Part shown: piece after piece, positions 24,207 through 25,160 of the stretch
How the letters are laid out: each line of letters begins with the position of its first letter
How positions within the stretch are numbered: the first letter of the stretch is position 1
From: CAZXCQ01 sp964639275
GTDB taxonomy: Bacteria > Desulfobacterota > DSM-4660 > Desulfatiglandales > Desulfatiglandaceae
DNA: 25,160 nucleotides
NCBI GenBank assembly: GCA_964639275.1
Contig: CAZXCQ010000059.1
Coordinates: 1 to 25,160 of the forward strand
Direction of reading: 5' to 3'
Program-made: the position numbers and the translations under genes
The notes under the pieces: model-generated
Database searches by the model: none
Told to the model about the DNA's origin: nothing
Seen by the model: only the letters and a program-made list of their open reading frames with translations

Positions 24207-24470
24207 AATTCTAGCCGCTTGAAAGCTGAGCAATGGGGGTTCCCTTTTGAAGGGTGTATAACTCGCCCGTAAGAGAGCGTAAAGAAATCACCTGCCAGAG
24301 GTGAAAATAGGGGGCAGTATTTGCTGAGAAGTCGTATGGTTTTTGGCGATGTCGATCTCTGTGATTTCTTAACGCTCTCTAACGGGCTCAGACAGGGGAT
24401 ACACCCTTCAAAACGGAACCCCAACTGCCCCCTGCAAGTGCTAATTTTCAGAAAGCCAAATTGATACCAA
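24207..24470. mobile_element. Large inverted-repeat element (family 2, expanded copy)
   Basis: Arms of about 55 bp face each other. The left arm 24236-24291 contains GGGGTTCC, TTTTGAAGGGTGTAT and AAGAAATCAC. The right arm 24361-24422 is its imperfect reverse complement, with a 69-base centre. The outer flanks match the family: a left TCTAGCCGCTTGAAAGC-like segment and a right GAAAGCCAAATTGATAC tail. The compact copies at 55-89 and 8345-8430 correspond to the same ends with the long interior missing. There is no coding capacity. Confidence 0.65.
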
Positions 24471-24520
24471 GTTTTTAGAATGGCTAAATTGATATTTTGT
24501 GCGGTATGAGGAGTAGTGGC

Positions 24521-24549
24521 GTTGACGGGTTATAAGGTTCAGGGTTGAG
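24521..24549. repeat. Remnant of a family 1 element end
   Basis: GTTGACGGGTTATAAGG followed by TTCAGGGTTGAG resembles the terminal repeat of the elements at 3762-3997 and 8122-8528 (GTTCACGGGTTCAAAGG then TTCAGGG). No partner end was found nearby. Confidence 0.4.
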
Positions 24550-24592
24550 CTGATTTGAGAGGCGTATGATCAAGCCGGATTCAAATCTGGTC

Positions 24593-24622
24593 TTGACCTT
24601 CCAATGACATCGGGAGTATAAT
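24593..24622 (+). promoter_or_regulatory. Near-consensus sigma-70 promoter of the small secreted protein
   Basis: TTGACC (24593-24598) and a perfect TATAAT (24617-24622) are separated by 18 bases. The expected start site near 24629 leaves a leader of about 84 bases before the ATG at 24713. Confidence 0.6.
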
Positions 24623-24712
24623 TCACAAAAGGTTCTAAACGATCATGTCTTTTCCTTGCATACTATTTGCGGCTCGTTTTGCTCCTTTCGCCCATTGTTC
24701 AAGGAGGATCTC

Positions 24713-24973
24713 ATGAAAACCGTCAAAGTTATGTTTATATGCCTTGCCCTAGCCGTGATTTTTGCGGTTCCCGCATGGGCCAGAGATATCTGTGGCAAGA
24801 AAACGCACGACTTTAACCCGGGCCCGGGTGCCTACAAGCAGGTCACCCAGAAAGACGCCCAAGGGGTAAAAGACCATTTCCGCTCAGACCAACACGTCAT
24901 TTCCCTTAAACCCGACATACCGTTCAAAGTACCCCATGAGAGGCCCACCCGTGGTGACGTGAATGCGCGTTAA
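24713..24973 (+). CDS. Small secreted protein of unknown function
   Basis: This 86-residue protein has a clear Sec signal peptide (MKTVKVMFICLALAVIFAVP, likely cut after AWA) and a short, polar, basic mature part with several His, Asp, Lys and Pro residues and one cysteine (DICGKKTHDF). I do not recognise a family. AAGGAGG lies six bases before the ATG at 24713; the frame extends upstream to 24656 but without a better site. The nearby promoter is close to consensus, so strong expression is likely. It stands alone between repeat-rich spacers. Confidence 0.72.
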   Translation: MKTVKVMFICLALAVIFAVPAWARDICGKKTHDFNPGPGAYKQVTQKDAQGVKDHFRSDQHVISLKPDIPFKVPHERPTRGDVNAR

Positions 24974-25059
24974 AAGGCCTCACCTTCCGGGCAACTTTGA
25001 TTCTCCCGGGAATCCTGTATTTATGGAAGGACCGCAGCAAAAGCGAAGAGGGGGCTGAT

Positions 25060-25160
25060 AATGTCAACGCGAAAAAGGGGATTTGTCATCGGAAAGGTTT
25101 TCTGCCTTGTAACCGTTCACGGGCATCATCGGCCTAATTTACGATTGTGCGCCTCGCCGT
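25060..25160 (+). CDS. Possible start of an unknown ORF, cut by the window end
   Basis: An ATG at 25060 opens a frame of 33 codons that is still open at the window end (MSTRKRGFVIGKVFCLVTVH). GAGGGGG lies ten bases upstream. The later part (25109-25123, GTAACCGTTCACGGG) matches the end sequence of family 1 elements, so the frame probably runs into a repeat and may not be a gene. Confidence 0.15.
25109..25123. repeat. Family 1 element terminus
   Basis: GTAACCGTTCACGGG matches the end of the element at 8122-8528 (GTAACCGTTTACGGG) and that at 3762-3997 (GTAGCCGTTCACGGG, reverse complement of the right end). An element may begin here and continue beyond the window, though the next bases do not continue the known pattern. 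Confidence 0.35.

Larger units (their letters stand above)
24160..24712. other. Intergenic region with repeat elements and a promoter
   Basis: No gene is seen. It contains the large family 2 element 24207-24470, a second tail copy at 24471-24500, a remnant of family 1 ends at 24521-24549, and the strong promoter candidate at 24593-24622. The 87-codon minus-strand frame over 24161-24424 is the inverted-repeat element read as protein. Confidence 0.6.

Overview
The window looks like a chromosomal segment of an anaerobic, amino-acid- and fatty-acid-oxidising bacterium, most likely a Desulfobacterota (deltaproteobacterial) lineage. This is inferred from gene content: an oxygen-sensitive indolepyruvate:ferredoxin oxidoreductase, a reductive-dehalogenase-like corrinoid/iron-sulfur protein, a B12-type radical SAM enzyme, a Liv-type importer beside an acyl-CoA dehydrogenase, and many short dispersed inverted-repeat elements between genes. 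No rRNA, tRNA, CRISPR array or intact insertion sequence was found. All names rest on motifs read by eye; no database search was possible.

Layout. (1) 147-3587, minus strand: an overlapping operon of a 3-hydroxyisobutyrate-dehydrogenase-family reductase, iorA and iorB. (2) 3588-4250: intergenic, with a 236-bp inverted-repeat element flanked by an 8-bp direct repeat. (3) 4251-5393, plus: acyl-CoA dehydrogenase. (4) 5405-9810, minus: livK, livH, livM, livG without livF, with a nested repeat insertion between livK and livH. (5) 9944-11392, minus: a membrane-anchored reductive dehalogenase homologue that looks like RdhB fused to RdhA. (6) 11582-16128: SAM hydroxide adenosyltransferase (+) tail to tail with an HNH nuclease (-), then a Sec-exported isoaspartyl methyltransferase (+) tail to tail with a YhaM-like nuclease (-) that overlaps a long-form class II aldolase (-). 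(7) 16903-18369, plus: two tandem paralogous secreted proteins of unknown function, ending in a strong terminator. (8) 18609-24159, plus: a four-gene glycan operon (GT2, B12 radical SAM, NodU-type carbamoyltransferase, GT39-like membrane transferase). (9) 24160-25160: a large inverted-repeat element and a small secreted protein behind a near-consensus promoter.

How the parts may work together. Regions 1, 3 and 4 fit import and oxidation of amino acids: Liv import, oxidation of 2-oxoacids to acyl-CoA with reduced ferredoxin, then acyl-CoA dehydrogenation; the dehydrogenase-family reductase would handle a 3-hydroxyacid. Region 8 should build and decorate a surface glycan or lipid-linked sugar with a carbamoyl group and perhaps a B12-dependent modification. 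The items most worth a second look are the RdhB-RdhA-like fusion, the tandem secreted pair with a nearly identical 3' block but a divergent centre and a relocated cysteine, the exported isoaspartyl methyltransferase, and two families of dispersed inverted-repeat elements, one copy of which is nested inside another.
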